DNA of 64,000 nucleotides from Collinsella sp. (GCA_031296755.1 JAUMMZ010000050.1:1-64000); one strand, 5' to 3'; counted from the first letter of the stretch, positions 45,176 through 54,295 are shown. Notes: generated by a model not told the origin, from the letters alone. A program made the numbers and translations.

Positions 45176-48100
45176 ATGGACGTACACCGCTCACGGTCGC
45201 TGGGTATGGCGGCTCTGATTTTCATTTTGATTTGCCTCACCGCCGCAGTGTTTTACGGTGCGGCCCCCGTGCGCGCCGATGACGTTGCGAAGCCCGATCC
45301 GATTGCGATCGATGGGGATACGGCGACGGTTGATGTCAGGCTGTATACCGATGAGCACCATACTCAAAAGCTCGAGGATCCCGTAACGTCCACTTCGACG
45401 CTCTATGGAGCTTTCTCGGCACAATTCAAAGGCGGCAAGGCGCCTACGCCCGAGAAGAACATCGCTGTCTATAAGCTGCCCGACACCATTGTCGTTGACG
45501 ACAACGACGGCGGCGACCTCATGGAGGGTTCGGAAGCCACTGCCGCCAAGGCTGGCACGTGGAAGATTAAGGACAATAAGGTCATCTTTGCGTTTGACAA
45601 AAACTGGCTTGCGTCAAACCCTGCGGAGATTTATGTCGGAGCCAATTTGTCGTTCGAGCTTGCAGACAAGGACACCAGCTCAGGCGGCAACGCATCTGTC
45701 GTGTTTCCTGGTGTGGGAACGATCAAAATCCCTATCAAGGACGGCAAAGTCACGGGGACGAAGTCGGGGACCTTCTCCCAGGGCGTAGATGGCGTGGCCA
45801 AGGTTACCTGGACTGTTACGCTTACCGTAGAGTCGTATGCTACGGACGTTAGCTTCACTGATACGCTGGGCGACAACTTCGACTTTGTGAACGACAGTTT
45901 CAAGCTCGACGGCAAGAAGCTTGACTCCCAGCCGATGATCGACGGCCAGGTCGTAACCCTCGACAGCCTGGGCAACCTTTCCCGGGGCAACCACACGATC
46001 ACGTACGATACGGTGCTGAAGAGCGGCGTTGCCGCGAACGGCGGCGATTTGATCAAAGCTGAGAATACGGCAACGTGGAATTGGGCTGGCTCAAGCGACA
46101 GCGATAACAGAACAGCTACGGCTGAGCCTGTTACATTCGGCTATGACATGATCAAGAAGTCCAATGGCTCAGGCACGCCGTCGGACATCAAGTGGACGGT
46201 CAAGCTCAACCAAGGCAAGCTCAAGGCCGACATGAGCGGATACATGTTCACCGATAATCTGGACGGAAAACAGACGTATACGGGCAACTTTGCGGTTTAC
46301 AAAGGCGACTCGGAGGCGAGCGGAGTCAAGATTTGTGAAAGAAAACTTGAACCTAAGGATAATTTCTTTTCCTATACGTTCCCGAACAACCTTGAGGATA
46401 AGTACGCCACCTACTGCATCGTTTATCACACCAAGATGAACGATACGAGCTCGTACGACACCGTGCGCAACAGCGCGACCATCGAGCGCAAAGGTTCCGT
46501 TTCCGGTACGGATGATGGCAGTTTCACGCCGCAGCTGACGGGTGTTGTGCCGATCACCAAGAGGCTCGTGAGATACGATGAGGCGGCGACGACGGGCAGG
46601 GCGACGTGGGAGACGAAGGTCGCGCTGAAGGCGATCGTCAATGCGGCCCATCCAGGCGAGGTGACGGTGAAGGACACGTTTCAGTCGGCATGGTCGCAGA
46701 AACTTGGTGTCGACGAAAGCTCCATTACCATTAAAATCGGCAATACCGAGCTGGTTCCGGGCACCGACTGGAGACCAACGACCAGCTATCCGGGTAATGA
46801 AACAAAGAAAAACTACGACCTCAAAATCATCGTTACCGACAACGTGAAAGCCGCTCTCGAGAACGAGGACTACGCCGTTATCACCTACGACACTACATCA
46901 GAAGCGCTGTCGGGCTGGTACTCAAACTTCGCAGCGGTCGAAGCACCGGGCCTGAGACTACAGTGGCCGTTCACCGAACCCATCAAGTACGTTGTCAACC
47001 GAGAAACGATGCCCGCGGTCGAGAAGCCGGAAGCGGAGTCGAAGGTGTCTTGGGTTGAGAACTTCGATTGGCATACCGTTGACGGCTCGGATGAGAAGGG
47101 CGCCTGGATCGTCGACTGGACGGTGTATGCAAACCGCCAAAAGGGTAATAAGGGCGCAAATGGCGAGTTCGAATACTATGGAGCTGGAAAGCTGGGCGGG
47201 AAACCGCTGAATATCGTTGATAGCCTTCCGGATGGTATGAGCTATGTTGCGAATTCCGCAAAGTATACGCTCGTGCAGAACCCCTATGATAAACATACGG
47301 GGCTTCATCGCGGAGGCGAGGCCAAGGAGGTCGTTACGGGTCGGACGCTCGCCGCCGACAACGTCAGCCGCAACGGCAATACGGTCACCTTCTCCATCCC
47401 CACGACTGAGCTTGAAAGCTATGCCGGCTACGCAAAGCTCACGTACAAGACGGCGGTCAAGCGCGGTGAGCTCGATACCTCCACAAACGAGGTGAAGTTC
47501 ACCAACAAGGCCAGCGCGGGGTCAGGAGTTAAAAAGTTCGATTCCGGTAAAGGTGACGTCATCATTAAGAACAACGTCATCAAAAAGTCCGGCGAGCAGG
47601 TTGCCAATAGCAATCGCATCAAATACACCATTCTTGTTAACGAGTCTGCCGTTGCCCTTAAAAATGGCACCGACTTCCTTGAGCTCGTCGATACCATGGA
47701 TGCCAAGTGCGCGCTGGTGCCGTCGACGCTTAAGGTCTATGAGCAGGTGAATGGTGCCTGGTCACCGCTGGCTGATAAGGACTATTCGTCGAAGATGGAG
47801 CAAGTCAAGGATGAATCTGGCTCGCGTACGAAGTTGACTCTTGAGGTGCCCGACGGGAAATACCTCAAGGTCGAGTATGAGGTTATCCCGACCGGAAACC
47901 CCGGCGAAGAGGTGTCCCTTTCCAACACCGCCGAGCTTGCGGGGGTGACGGAGGGTTCGGCGATCGACGAGCAAAAATGGAAGATTCAAAATGCGTCCGC
48001 CAGCGCGGGCGGCAACGGCTACAGCATCACGATGACCAAGTACGACGCCCAGCAGGTCGGCGCGACGCTCGAGGGGGCGAAGTTCACACTCTACAGCGTG

Positions 48101-48919
48101 GATATGGGCCAGGTTGCGGATGACGGAAATGTAGAGAACGCCAGAACGCCGTTTGACGAGGCCGCGATCGACGTCCCTACCGACGCCAACGGCAAAATCT
48201 CGTTCGGCACAAGCGACAAGAAGATGAGTAATTGCGTGCTCTATCAGCTCGTGGAGACCAAGGCGCCTGTTGGCTATGCCAAGGCCGATCCCACGTGGAT
48301 CATGCTCAAGGGCAGCGCGAGCGACAAGGATTATCAGGCTGCGCTAACTAAGGCAAAGGACATCGTCGACGGTGCGGAGATCATCGACGATACAAAGAAG
48401 GACGAGATCTGGGTCTACGACAACCGCATGACGGGCAAGGCGGTTATTAACGCAGAGAAGGTGCTCGCAGGCGGAACGTTCAAGGAAGGTCAGTTCTCGT
48501 TCGCGCTCAAGGATGACAAGGACAGGGTGCTCCAAACGGTGACCAACGATGCCATGGGCAACGTCTCCTTCAACGTCGACTACAACAAGGCCGATACCTA
48601 TACTTACACCATCTCTGAGGTCGTCCCCGAGGGCGCCGAGAACAACGTCAAGGACCACATCACCTACGACAGGACCCAGCACAAGGTTACGGTTAAGGTG
48701 GACAACGGTGAGAGAAATCTCGTCGCCACCGTCACCTACGACAATGGCTCTTCGACCCCGCCGACTTTTACCAACAGATACTCGACCACGCTTCCCGAGG
48801 CAGGCGGTGCCGGCTTGACTATGACGTATCTGGCTGGCGCTTCGCTGCTGTGCTTTGCCGCGACATGGATGCATGCTCACCGCCATCGCGATCGAGATCG
48901 AGGTGGTCGCCGTGAGTAG
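45176..48919 (+). CDS. Large pilus/adhesin protein with isopeptide domains, LPEAG sorting signal
   Basis: The product has 1247 residues. The signal peptide is about 1-34 (VRADDV). Several Cna/fimbrial beta-sandwich domains span about 35-930, a SpaA-type domain about 945-1080 (SITMTKYDAQQVGATLEGAKF, LVETKAPVGYAKA), and a Spy0128/FctA-type pilin isopeptide domain about 1090-1200 (EGQFSFALKDDKDRVLQTV, YTYTISEVVPEG). The C-terminus has LPEAG (1206-1210), a TM helix and an Arg-rich tail. LPEAG instead of LPxTG suggests a dedicated sortase. Its stop overlaps the next gene's GTG by eight bases. Confidence 0.92.
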   Translation: MDVHRSRSLGMAALIFILICLTAAVFYGAAPVRADDVAKPDPIAIDGDTATVDVRLYTDEHHTQKLEDPVTSTSTLYGAFSAQFKGGKAPTPEKNIAVYKLPDTIVVDDNDGGDLMEGSEATAAKAGTWKIKDNKVIFAFDKNWLASNPAEIYVGANLSFELADKDTSSGGNASVVFPGVGTIKIPIKDGKVTGTKSGTFSQGVDGVAKVTWTVTLTVESYATDVSFTDTLGDNFDFVNDSFKLDGKKLDSQPMIDGQVVTLDSLGNLSRGNHTITYDTVLKSGVAANGGDLIKAENTATWNWAGSSDSDNRTATAEPVTFGYDMIKKSNGSGTPSDIKWTVKLNQGKLKADMSGYMFTDNLDGKQTYTGNFAVYKGDSEASGVKICERKLEPKDNFFSYTFPNNLEDKYATYCIVYHTKMNDTSSYDTVRNSATIERKGSVSGTDDGSFTPQLTGVVPITKRLVRYDEAATTGRATWETKVALKAIVNAAHPGEVTVKDTFQSAWSQKLGVDESSITIKIGNTELVPGTDWRPTTSYPGNETKKNYDLKIIVTDNVKAALENEDYAVITYDTTSEALSGWYSNFAAVEAPGLRLQWPFTEPIKYVVNRETMPAVEKPEAESKVSWVENFDWHTVDGSDEKGAWIVDWTVYANRQKGNKGANGEFEYYGAGKLGGKPLNIVDSLPDGMSYVANSAKYTLVQNPYDKHTGLHRGGEAKEVVTGRTLAADNVSRNGNTVTFSIPTTELESYAGYAKLTYKTAVKRGELDTSTNEVKFTNKASAGSGVKKFDSGKGDVIIKNNVIKKSGEQVANSNRIKYTILVNESAVALKNGTDFLELVDTMDAKCALVPSTLKVYEQVNGAWSPLADKDYSSKMEQVKDESGSRTKLTLEVPDGKYLKVEYEVIPTGNPGEEVSLSNTAELAGVTEGSAIDEQKWKIQNASASAGGNGYSITMTKYDAQQVGATLEGAKFTLYSVDMGQVADDGNVENARTPFDEAAIDVPTDANGKISFGTSDKKMSNCVLYQLVETKAPVGYAKADPTWIMLKGSASDKDYQAALTKAKDIVDGAEIIDDTKKDEIWVYDNRMTGKAVINAEKVLAGGTFKEGQFSFALKDDKDRVLQTVTNDAMGNVSFNVDYNKADTYTYTISEVVPEGAENNVKDHITYDRTQHKVTVKVDNGERNLVATVTYDNGSSTPPTFTNRYSTTLPEAGGAGLTMTYLAGASLLCFAATWMHAHRHRDRDRGGRRE

Positions 48920-50558
48920 GCTTTGGCGCCGCTTGTTGGCCGTGGCGACGATAGTTACGGTCGCTATGCTCTCTTTTGCGATGCTGCCCGGGACGGCCCG
49001 CGCGGCGGGCACCGGTGCCATTACGGTAGGCGGTACAGTTGCGACGCGGTATGACGCGTACCAGCTCTTTTCGGCGACCGTTGTCGACGATGACGATGCT
49101 GGCCAAAAAATTGCAACTGACGTAACGTGGGCGAATGGCGCGGTTCGTCAAACTATTCTTTCCGTGCTTCATGATGCTGGACTTGATGGCTCGGCATCGA
49201 CGGCGCAAGAGGCTGCCGAATGGATGAATGCCGACAGACACATGGCGACCGCACTGACGGCAAAACTTGCCCGCGCAATTGTCGAAGCAGGCGCCACCTC
49301 CGTGGGCCTTAACGCGGGCACGGCGGCCGAGCTGCCCTGCGGCTACTGGCTCATCGTCGCCGACGACGACGCCATCGCCCGGGGCGAGGCCGGCACCGCG
49401 CCGATCATGGCCCTGGTCGGCGGCAGCGCCGTCACCGTCAAGCCCAAGGCGGCGACCCCCAAGGTGTCCAAGCACGTGTTGGAGGACAGTACCGCCGCCT
49501 GGCAGAAGGCCGCCGACGCCACGGTCGCCGACGACCTGTACTGGCGCCTCTCTGCCACGGTCCCGGCGGGCCTCACGGCCTACGACACCTATACGGTGCA
49601 GTTCGCCGACACCATGAGCGCGGGGCTCGATCCCTCCAAGGTGGCCGCGAGCATGCGCGTGTACGTGGCGGCGGGCGCGGACGGCGGCTTTGACGCGGTC
49701 CAGACCGGCAAGGACGGACGCGCCGGCACCGACCCCGCGAAGGGCTGGACCGATATCACGGCCCAGTGCGGGGTCTCGGTCGACGGCAAGACCTTCACCG
49801 TGCGCACCGGCGACCTCATCGACGTGCTCGGCGGGGCAGACGCCTTCACCGCGGGCGCCCGCGTGGTCGCCGTGTACAACGCGCCGCTCAACAGCGCATG
49901 CAACCACGGCATCGCGAAGGGCAACCCCAACGAGGTCTACCTGCGCTACCCGCGCTCACCCTTTGCCGACCAGTCCGGCGACGCCGGATTCACCCGCACG
50001 CCGGGCGATGACGCGTGCGCCTACACCTGGGGACTCAGTCTGATCAAGCGTTCAAGCGCAGACGATAAACCGCTCGCGGGTGCCAAACTGCGCATCATCG
50101 ATGACCGCGGGCGCATCCTAACGACCGACGGCTCGTGGTCGACGGATGCCGACGCGTGCGTCACCACGGGCGCGGATGGCCATGTGGAATTGACCGGCGT
50201 GGACGCGGGCGTCTATACCGTCGAGGAAATCGCGGCACCCAAGGGCTACACCGCCTTTGAGGGCAAACGTACGGTAACGGTTGCGTCCGAGGCTCTGGAC
50301 GTTAAGCAGGTAGCAGCCGCGAAGCCCAAGGTGACCGTATCGGTCGAAAGCCCTCTGCGGGTTGATACCGCCGATGCCGGGACGGGTTCGATTGAACTGT
50401 CGGTGCTCAACACCCCAAGCAAAGAAGCAAGTCGAGGCTTTATGCCCTCGACAGGAGATAGAACGTTGGTGCTGGTGGCGGCTTTGGCTGCCATCGGAGT
50501 GGCGGCTATTGTTGTCGCGCTCGTCATCAAGCGGGGAGGAGGTCGCCGTGAAAAATGA
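48912..50558 (+). CDS. Pilin backbone-like fimbrial protein, MPSTG sorting signal
   Basis: The product has 548 residues. Signal peptide about 1-32 (ARAAG); an N-terminal fimbrial domain; a pilin-motif-like VTVKPK (174-179) where sortase C could join subunits via Lys; an isopeptide-forming domain (KVSKHVLEDST, ADTMSAGLDPSKV); and a SpaA-type domain (SLIKRSSADDKPLAGAKLRI, VEEIAAPKGYTAFEGKRTV). The C-terminus is MPSTG (511-515), TM helix, Arg/Lys tail. GTG at 48912 follows GAGGTGG and overlaps the upstream stop. The central part (49300-50050) is markedly more GC-rich with near-uniform C/G third bases, unlike the start. Confidence 0.9.
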   Translation: MSRLWRRLLAVATIVTVAMLSFAMLPGTARAAGTGAITVGGTVATRYDAYQLFSATVVDDDDAGQKIATDVTWANGAVRQTILSVLHDAGLDGSASTAQEAAEWMNADRHMATALTAKLARAIVEAGATSVGLNAGTAAELPCGYWLIVADDDAIARGEAGTAPIMALVGGSAVTVKPKAATPKVSKHVLEDSTAAWQKAADATVADDLYWRLSATVPAGLTAYDTYTVQFADTMSAGLDPSKVAASMRVYVAAGADGGFDAVQTGKDGRAGTDPAKGWTDITAQCGVSVDGKTFTVRTGDLIDVLGGADAFTAGARVVAVYNAPLNSACNHGIAKGNPNEVYLRYPRSPFADQSGDAGFTRTPGDDACAYTWGLSLIKRSSADDKPLAGAKLRIIDDRGRILTTDGSWSTDADACVTTGADGHVELTGVDAGVYTVEEIAAPKGYTAFEGKRTVTVASEALDVKQVAAAKPKVTVSVESPLRVDTADAGTGSIELSVLNTPSKEASRGFMPSTGDRTLVLVAALAAIGVAAIVVALVIKRGGGRREK

Positions 50559-50592
50559 TTGCCCCCTGCTCGGTGGCGTACTGCCTCCGTAG
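50548..50592 (+). pseudogene. Truncated ORF at the sortase position
   Basis: A GTG start with the same GGAGGTCGCC context as the second pilin gene's start opens an ORF that overlaps the pilin stop but ends after 14 codons (VKNDCPLLGGVLPP). In similar pilus operons a class C sortase commonly follows here. This may be the stub of a deleted sortase gene, or chance. Confidence 0.35.
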
Positions 50593-50663
50593 TGAGTGAC
50601 ACGCAGGCCTACCGACCTGATGATCATTGGTTTTGAAAAAGCTACTAGAGAACCCTCCAAGAA

Positions 50664-50702
50664 AAGCGGGGCACCCGGTCGATGCGATCGGGTGCCCCGC
50701 TT
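50664..50702. terminator. Terminator of the pilin operon, bidirectional
   Basis: AAGCGGGGCACCCG (50664-50677) pairs with CGGGTGCCCCGCTT (50689-50702), a 14-bp stem. The minus strand continues TTTTC, so it can also end the bactofilin-like gene's transcript. Confidence 0.85.
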
Positions 50703-50710
50703 CGTTTGTT

Positions 50711-50770
50711 GGCGCAAAGTAACCTGACCCTTTTGCACCACCACAAAGGTGCCTGTCCCCTTTGTGGTGG
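50711..50770. repeat. Double REP-like hairpin
   Basis: GGCGCAA/TTGCACC (50711-50739) and, overlapping it, CCACCACAAAGG-type arms (50738-50749 and 50759-50770) give two adjacent hairpins, both containing the GGGGACAGG-like core on the minus strand. The first is an inverted relative of the hairpin at 44813-44841. Confidence 0.65.
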
Positions 50771-50777
50771 TTGGTGG

Positions 50778-51923
50778 CTAAGCGGTGGGGAGTCCCGGCG
50801 TGTTAGCCGGCTGCTGCGGCTTGAGGCGGGCGTTGTGCCAGATGATTTGGATGATGTAGCCGAGCATAAAGACAAAGGCCACGCCGCTGATGAAGTCACC
50901 TACGAGGGGAAGCCCCGTGAGGGCGCCTGCGATTATGCCGCCCACGGCTGCCATGGCGTAGCGGTTCTGGTTGTGTCCGACCATGCGGGCGAGCGCGCAC
51001 CCCGAAAAGGCACTCGACACCAATGCGATGCCGATAACGCCGCACAAGAGGGTTCCAGCAAGCGACAGACCAGCGATAGAGATAATCAGCAGTAGGACGG
51101 CGGGGGCGATAGCAATCGTGCCCAGAAGACCGCTCACCCACAGGGGCATGGGGCGCTGGTGGAGCATGCCGGCGGCGCCGGCGGTCGCGCGCGGAAAGAC
51201 GAGCTCGAGCAGCAGAGCGACAAAGCAGGTCGAGAGTGCCGCGGCGACGATGCCGCCGATGACATCGTTAACGGTGGAAGTATCCTCGTTCTCGGTGCGG
51301 TCGATCTTGAGCGCGCCGACCTCGGCTCCCGCGGCACGCTCGGGGTCCTCGGAGACGTGCGCGTTCACGGTGCCGGTGATGTGGGCGTTCTTGCCTAGGA
51401 TGAGTTTGTCGGCCCAAACCTCGACATCGCCATCGACGGTGCCATCGATGGTCACCGTATCGCCCGCGAGCGCTGCCGACTTGGTGGAGCCTCGCAAGGC
51501 AACCGTCTCGCCTATCGCGTAGAAACAGTTAGCGGTGCTGTCGGAATTGAGAACGATATGCTGGCCAGCAACGGTCACGCTGCCATCAACCGTGGTCTTG
51601 GCAATGTCGATGGTGCGTGCCGCCAGACGGACGGCGCCGCCCACCGTGCAGTCGCGGATGGAGAGGCTCTCGCCTGCCGCAATTATGTCGCGGTCGATGG
51701 AGGCGTCGTCCAAGTTGAGGGCCTGACCGGCCCAGTACAGGTCGCCCTCGACGCCGGACGGATTAGAGTCGTTGTCGGTTGCAAGTACGTTGTCCGCCGT
51801 GTCCGTGCCGGCAAATGACGCCGTGGGAAGAGCGGTGAGCGCGAGCGCGATGAGCGCGAATGCCATAAGCAGGCGGCGACGCATCTTGTGTGACGGCGCC
51901 GCCGCGGTTTGATTGAAAGCCAT
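50778..51923 (-). CDS. Membrane protein with exported bactofilin-like (polymer-forming) domain
   Basis: The 381-residue protein has a signal or N-terminal TM (about 16-38), then a right-handed beta-helix-like repeat region (about 60-190; short strands such as DRDIIAAGESLSIRD, TVDGSVTVAG, TIDGTVDGDVEVWADKLIL) like bactofilins, and a C-terminal block of about five TM helices (220-365). Bactofilin domains self-polymerise; in this fused form it would face outside. ATG preceded by AAAAGGATCAACC. A hairpin with TTAGGT/ACCTAA arms lies just upstream. Confidence 0.75.
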   Translation of the reverse strand: MAFNQTAAAPSHKMRRRLLMAFALIALALTALPTASFAGTDTADNVLATDNDSNPSGVEGDLYWAGQALNLDDASIDRDIIAAGESLSIRDCTVGGAVRLAARTIDIAKTTVDGSVTVAGQHIVLNSDSTANCFYAIGETVALRGSTKSAALAGDTVTIDGTVDGDVEVWADKLILGKNAHITGTVNAHVSEDPERAAGAEVGALKIDRTENEDTSTVNDVIGGIVAAALSTCFVALLLELVFPRATAGAAGMLHQRPMPLWVSGLLGTIAIAPAVLLLIISIAGLSLAGTLLCGVIGIALVSSAFSGCALARMVGHNQNRYAMAAVGGIIAGALTGLPLVGDFISGVAFVFMLGYIIQIIWHNARLKPQQPANTPGLPTA

Positions 51924-51934
51924 GGTTGATCCTT

Positions 51935-51961
51935 TTGTTAGGTGTTTGGCATATACCTAAC
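51935..51961. promoter_or_regulatory. Inverted repeat upstream of the bactofilin-like gene
   Basis: TGTTAGGT (51935-51942) and ACCTAACA (about 51955-51962) are separated by about 11 bases, just upstream of the start codon. The half-site TTAGGT/ACCTAA is the same as in the 12-base palindromes at 24151 and 27655. Confidence 0.4.
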
Positions 51962-52030
51962 AGGGTACCCAACGCGCGGGCGCTCTAAAAGAACCTCTCG
52001 GTTGCATTTCGAAGGATGGGCCCGCGCCAC

Positions 52031-52702
52031 CTATTTTTTGCGGTGCAAAAAGCGTGCGATGTCTTCCTCGGTGGGGCTTTTGATGTCAAAGCGCAGCGAG
52101 AGCCAGCGCAGACCCATGGTCACGACAACGCATACGACCAGCGCGGCGACATTGCTCATGATGCCGCTCATAACGAGACACACATAGCTTGTCGATCCGG
52201 CGATGGCGGCGATGGCATAAAAGTTAGTACGTTGGAAAATGCCCGGAACCACGCCCATAAAGCCGTCGCGCAACATGCCGCCGCCCACCGCGGTAAAAAA
52301 GCCCATCATGATGCACACCGCCGGTGCAAAGCCGTAGACCAGCGCCTTGTCCGCTCCGGTGGCGGCATAGATGCCGACCGAGATGATGTCGAGCAGGGGA
52401 ATGAGTTTTTCGGGTTTGTCGACGATTGCCGGGAAAATGTAGATGATGGCTGCCGTGGCAATGGAAAGCGGCAGCGCCATTGGCTGGTTGAGGATGTAGA
52501 CGTTGCCCACCTGCAGCGTCATGTCGCGTAAAAGACCGCCGCCCAAGCCACAGACCACGGCGAGCGCAACTGCACCCACCAGGTCGAGTTTGTGCTCGCG
52601 CGCAACCAGCACACCCGAGATCGATGCAGCGACAACAGCGAACATCTCGAGCCAAAACGGAATGGCGACCATGGCATCCGATGCATGTGAGGTAATGGTC
52701 AT
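52031..52702 (-). CDS. TRIC-family (UPF0126) membrane protein
   Basis: The product has about 223 residues with seven predicted TM segments as two repeated halves, each with the conserved glycine-rich signature (CGLGGGLLRDMTL and TAVGGGMLRDGFMG). Prokaryotic members form trimeric cation (K+) channels. ATG at 52702 (MTITSHASDAM) is chosen by family length; upstream sequence to 52981 translates through the hairpin repeat and is not protein-like. The ribosome site is weak, so the exact start is uncertain. Confidence 0.85.
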   Translation of the reverse strand: MTITSHASDAMVAIPFWLEMFAVVAASISGVLVAREHKLDLVGAVALAVVCGLGGGLLRDMTLQVGNVYILNQPMALPLSIATAAIIYIFPAIVDKPEKLIPLLDIISVGIYAATGADKALVYGFAPAVCIMMGFFTAVGGGMLRDGFMGVVPGIFQRTNFYAIAAIAGSTSYVCLVMSGIMSNVAALVVCVVVTMGLRWLSLRFDIKSPTEEDIARFLHRKK

Positions 52703-52855
52703 AGCGGCGACGACGGGCAAGATGGGGTCCTTTGGATTACGGATTTGGACAATGCCCGTACATAGTACATGTTCGGCGCCGATTGCGACCCTATTGCTCG
52801 GCAAACGGTCGGGACTGGGTGGGGGCATGGCGTTGCTGGAATGCCAGGGGTCCAG

Positions 52856-52932
52856 AACATGTACGTCACCCTCCAAAAACGACATTTTCCGACATCTTTG
52901 GAGGCTGACGTACATGTTTGGATTGAGCTCAC
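52856..52932 (+). repeat. Left inverted hairpin repeat flanking the nuclease gene
   Basis: This 77-base repeat is itself palindromic: AACATGTACGTCA...TGACGTACATGTT with CTCCAAA/TTTGGAG inside. It is the reverse complement, with few mismatches, of the repeat at 54043-54120. Confidence 0.85.
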
Positions 52933-53024
52933 AGCATGAGTGAGTTGATTTACTCACATCCGGTATATTTCCCCACTTCAACGGACATAAGAGTTGGATA
53001 CCGGCTCAGAGCGAGAGGCCCTCA

Positions 53025-54032
53025 ATGGATACCCCTGTTCTCATTTCGCATAAAACCGCATGGCTTGTCCATCATGCACCCCAGAATTTGGTTCAGTCTC
53101 TTGCGCGGCACGACTACCAGATAGGCGCACAAGGCATCTCCACCCAGCAACGTGTTGCGCGCATACGACAGGCCCTTACCGACTGCGGCATTCCGTCCGA
53201 TATGCTTAAGACTATCGATATCGCGGTTGTATTCGAATTTGAGCGAATTCGTACCAAAGGCGTCGTTTGCCACATTCTTGGACAAAATCTTCCCTACGAG
53301 CATATTAACGAGTTGACGCCCGGAATCTTCATCACCGACGAAGCCTTCACCTTCGCGCTCGCTGCCGAGTGGATGGATAGGATCGAATATCTCGAATATG
53401 GCTATGAAGTTTGCGGCGATTATCGCATGAGGCTCAATCCCGCCGACCCTTATACCGAGCAACCAGCCACCACCTCCAAGGATGAAATAACCGAACTGCT
53501 CGATCGGCACCCCGGCAAACCCGGTGCCACACGTGCACGGCTTGCGCTCAGGCACATCTACGATCACTCGGCCTCGCCTATGGAGACCGCTTCGGCAATC
53601 GCCCTCTCGCTCCCAACAAGCGAAGGCGGCGTTGGCATCCGAGGTATCGAACTCAACAAACCGCTCGAGATCCCTCAGCGTCTCTGGCATTGCGCCAAAG
53701 CTCGAACACTCAAAATCGATGCGCTCGTGACCTATAAGCGCAGGGCGCTCGGTATCGAATATAAGGGCGGTTTTCACGATGAGCTCGAGCGCAAGGGAGC
53801 AGATGCGGAGCGAGAGGCCGTTCTCTCCCAAATGGGATATCGAATCGTTACGCTCACTTCGGCTCAGTTCAGTAGTCAGCTCGCCTTTCACCGCGCCATG
53901 AACAACATTCGCGAAGCACTCGGCATGCCTCGCTGTGCCGACACCGGGTACCAGAGAAAACAAAACGAACTACGCAAGGCACTTATCCGCAACTGGAAGG
54001 GCATGCGAGACGAAGAGGCACCTTCCGAATAG
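53025..54032 (+). CDS. Lone nuclease-like protein (DUF559-type PD-(D/E)xK fold) flanked by inverted hairpins
   Basis: The 335-residue protein has an N-terminal ~170 residues of unknown fold resembling the HTH/antitoxin-like N-termini of AbiEi-type proteins (QRVARIRQALTDCGIP), and a C-terminal segment with the PD-(D/E)xK pattern: KIDALVTYKRRALGIEYKGGFH (Asp, then E-x-K) followed by DAEREAVLSQMGYRIVTLT as in DUF559/Vsr-like endonucleases. Start ATG has GAGAGGCCCTCA upstream. It stands alone, and its codon use is less GC3-biased than the replication genes. Both sides carry inverted copies of a 77-base hairpin. Assignment to a nuclease fold is by motif; no partner gene is present. Confidence 0.7.
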   Translation: MDTPVLISHKTAWLVHHAPQNLVQSLARHDYQIGAQGISTQQRVARIRQALTDCGIPSDMLKTIDIAVVFEFERIRTKGVVCHILGQNLPYEHINELTPGIFITDEAFTFALAAEWMDRIEYLEYGYEVCGDYRMRLNPADPYTEQPATTSKDEITELLDRHPGKPGATRARLALRHIYDHSASPMETASAIALSLPTSEGGVGIRGIELNKPLEIPQRLWHCAKARTLKIDALVTYKRRALGIEYKGGFHDELERKGADAEREAVLSQMGYRIVTLTSAQFSSQLAFHRAMNNIREALGMPRCADTGYQRKQNELRKALIRNWKGMRDEEAPSE

Positions 54033-54042
54033 TGCCACTCCC

Positions 54043-54120
54043 GTGAACTCAATCCAAACGTGTACGTCAGCCTTCAAAGATGTCGAAAAATGTCGGTTTT
54101 GGAGGGTGACGTACATGTTT
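54043..54120 (-). repeat. Right inverted hairpin repeat flanking the nuclease gene
   Basis: This is the near-exact reverse complement of 52856-52932, starting 11 bases after the nuclease stop codon. Internal arms GTACGTCAGCCTTCAAAGA and TTTGGAGGGTGACGTAC pair with one to two mismatches. Confidence 0.85.
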
Positions 54121-54154
54121 GGGGAAGCGTGGGATCGAGACGTATTTCGATAAC

Positions 54155-54177
54155 AAAAAAGCCCCATTGCTGGGGCT
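54155..54177 (-). terminator. Terminator of tRNA-Ser(CGA)
   Basis: AGCCCC/GGGGCT (54160-54177) with a six-base loop, followed on the minus strand by TTTTTTG. Confidence 0.85.
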
Positions 54178-54189
54178 CATACCATCTAA

Positions 54190-54280
54190 TGGCGGAGGAG
54201 GAGGGATTCGAACCCTCGTGACCTTATACAGGCCAAACGGTTTTCGAGACCGCCGCATTCAACCACTCTGCCACCCCTCC
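54190..54280 (-). tRNA. tRNA-Ser(CGA)
   Basis: A class II tRNA with a long variable arm: acceptor GGAGGGG/CTCCTCC, anticodon loop CTCGAAA (anticodon CGA), T-arm GAGGGTTCGAATCCCTC, encoded CCA. Confidence 0.95.
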
Positions 54281-54295
54281 GCGTGGGGTAAAAAC

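Noticed and set aside
52703..52981. N-terminal extension of the TRIC-family gene
   Set aside because: The extension translates through the inverted hairpin repeat and adds 93 residues not typical of the family.
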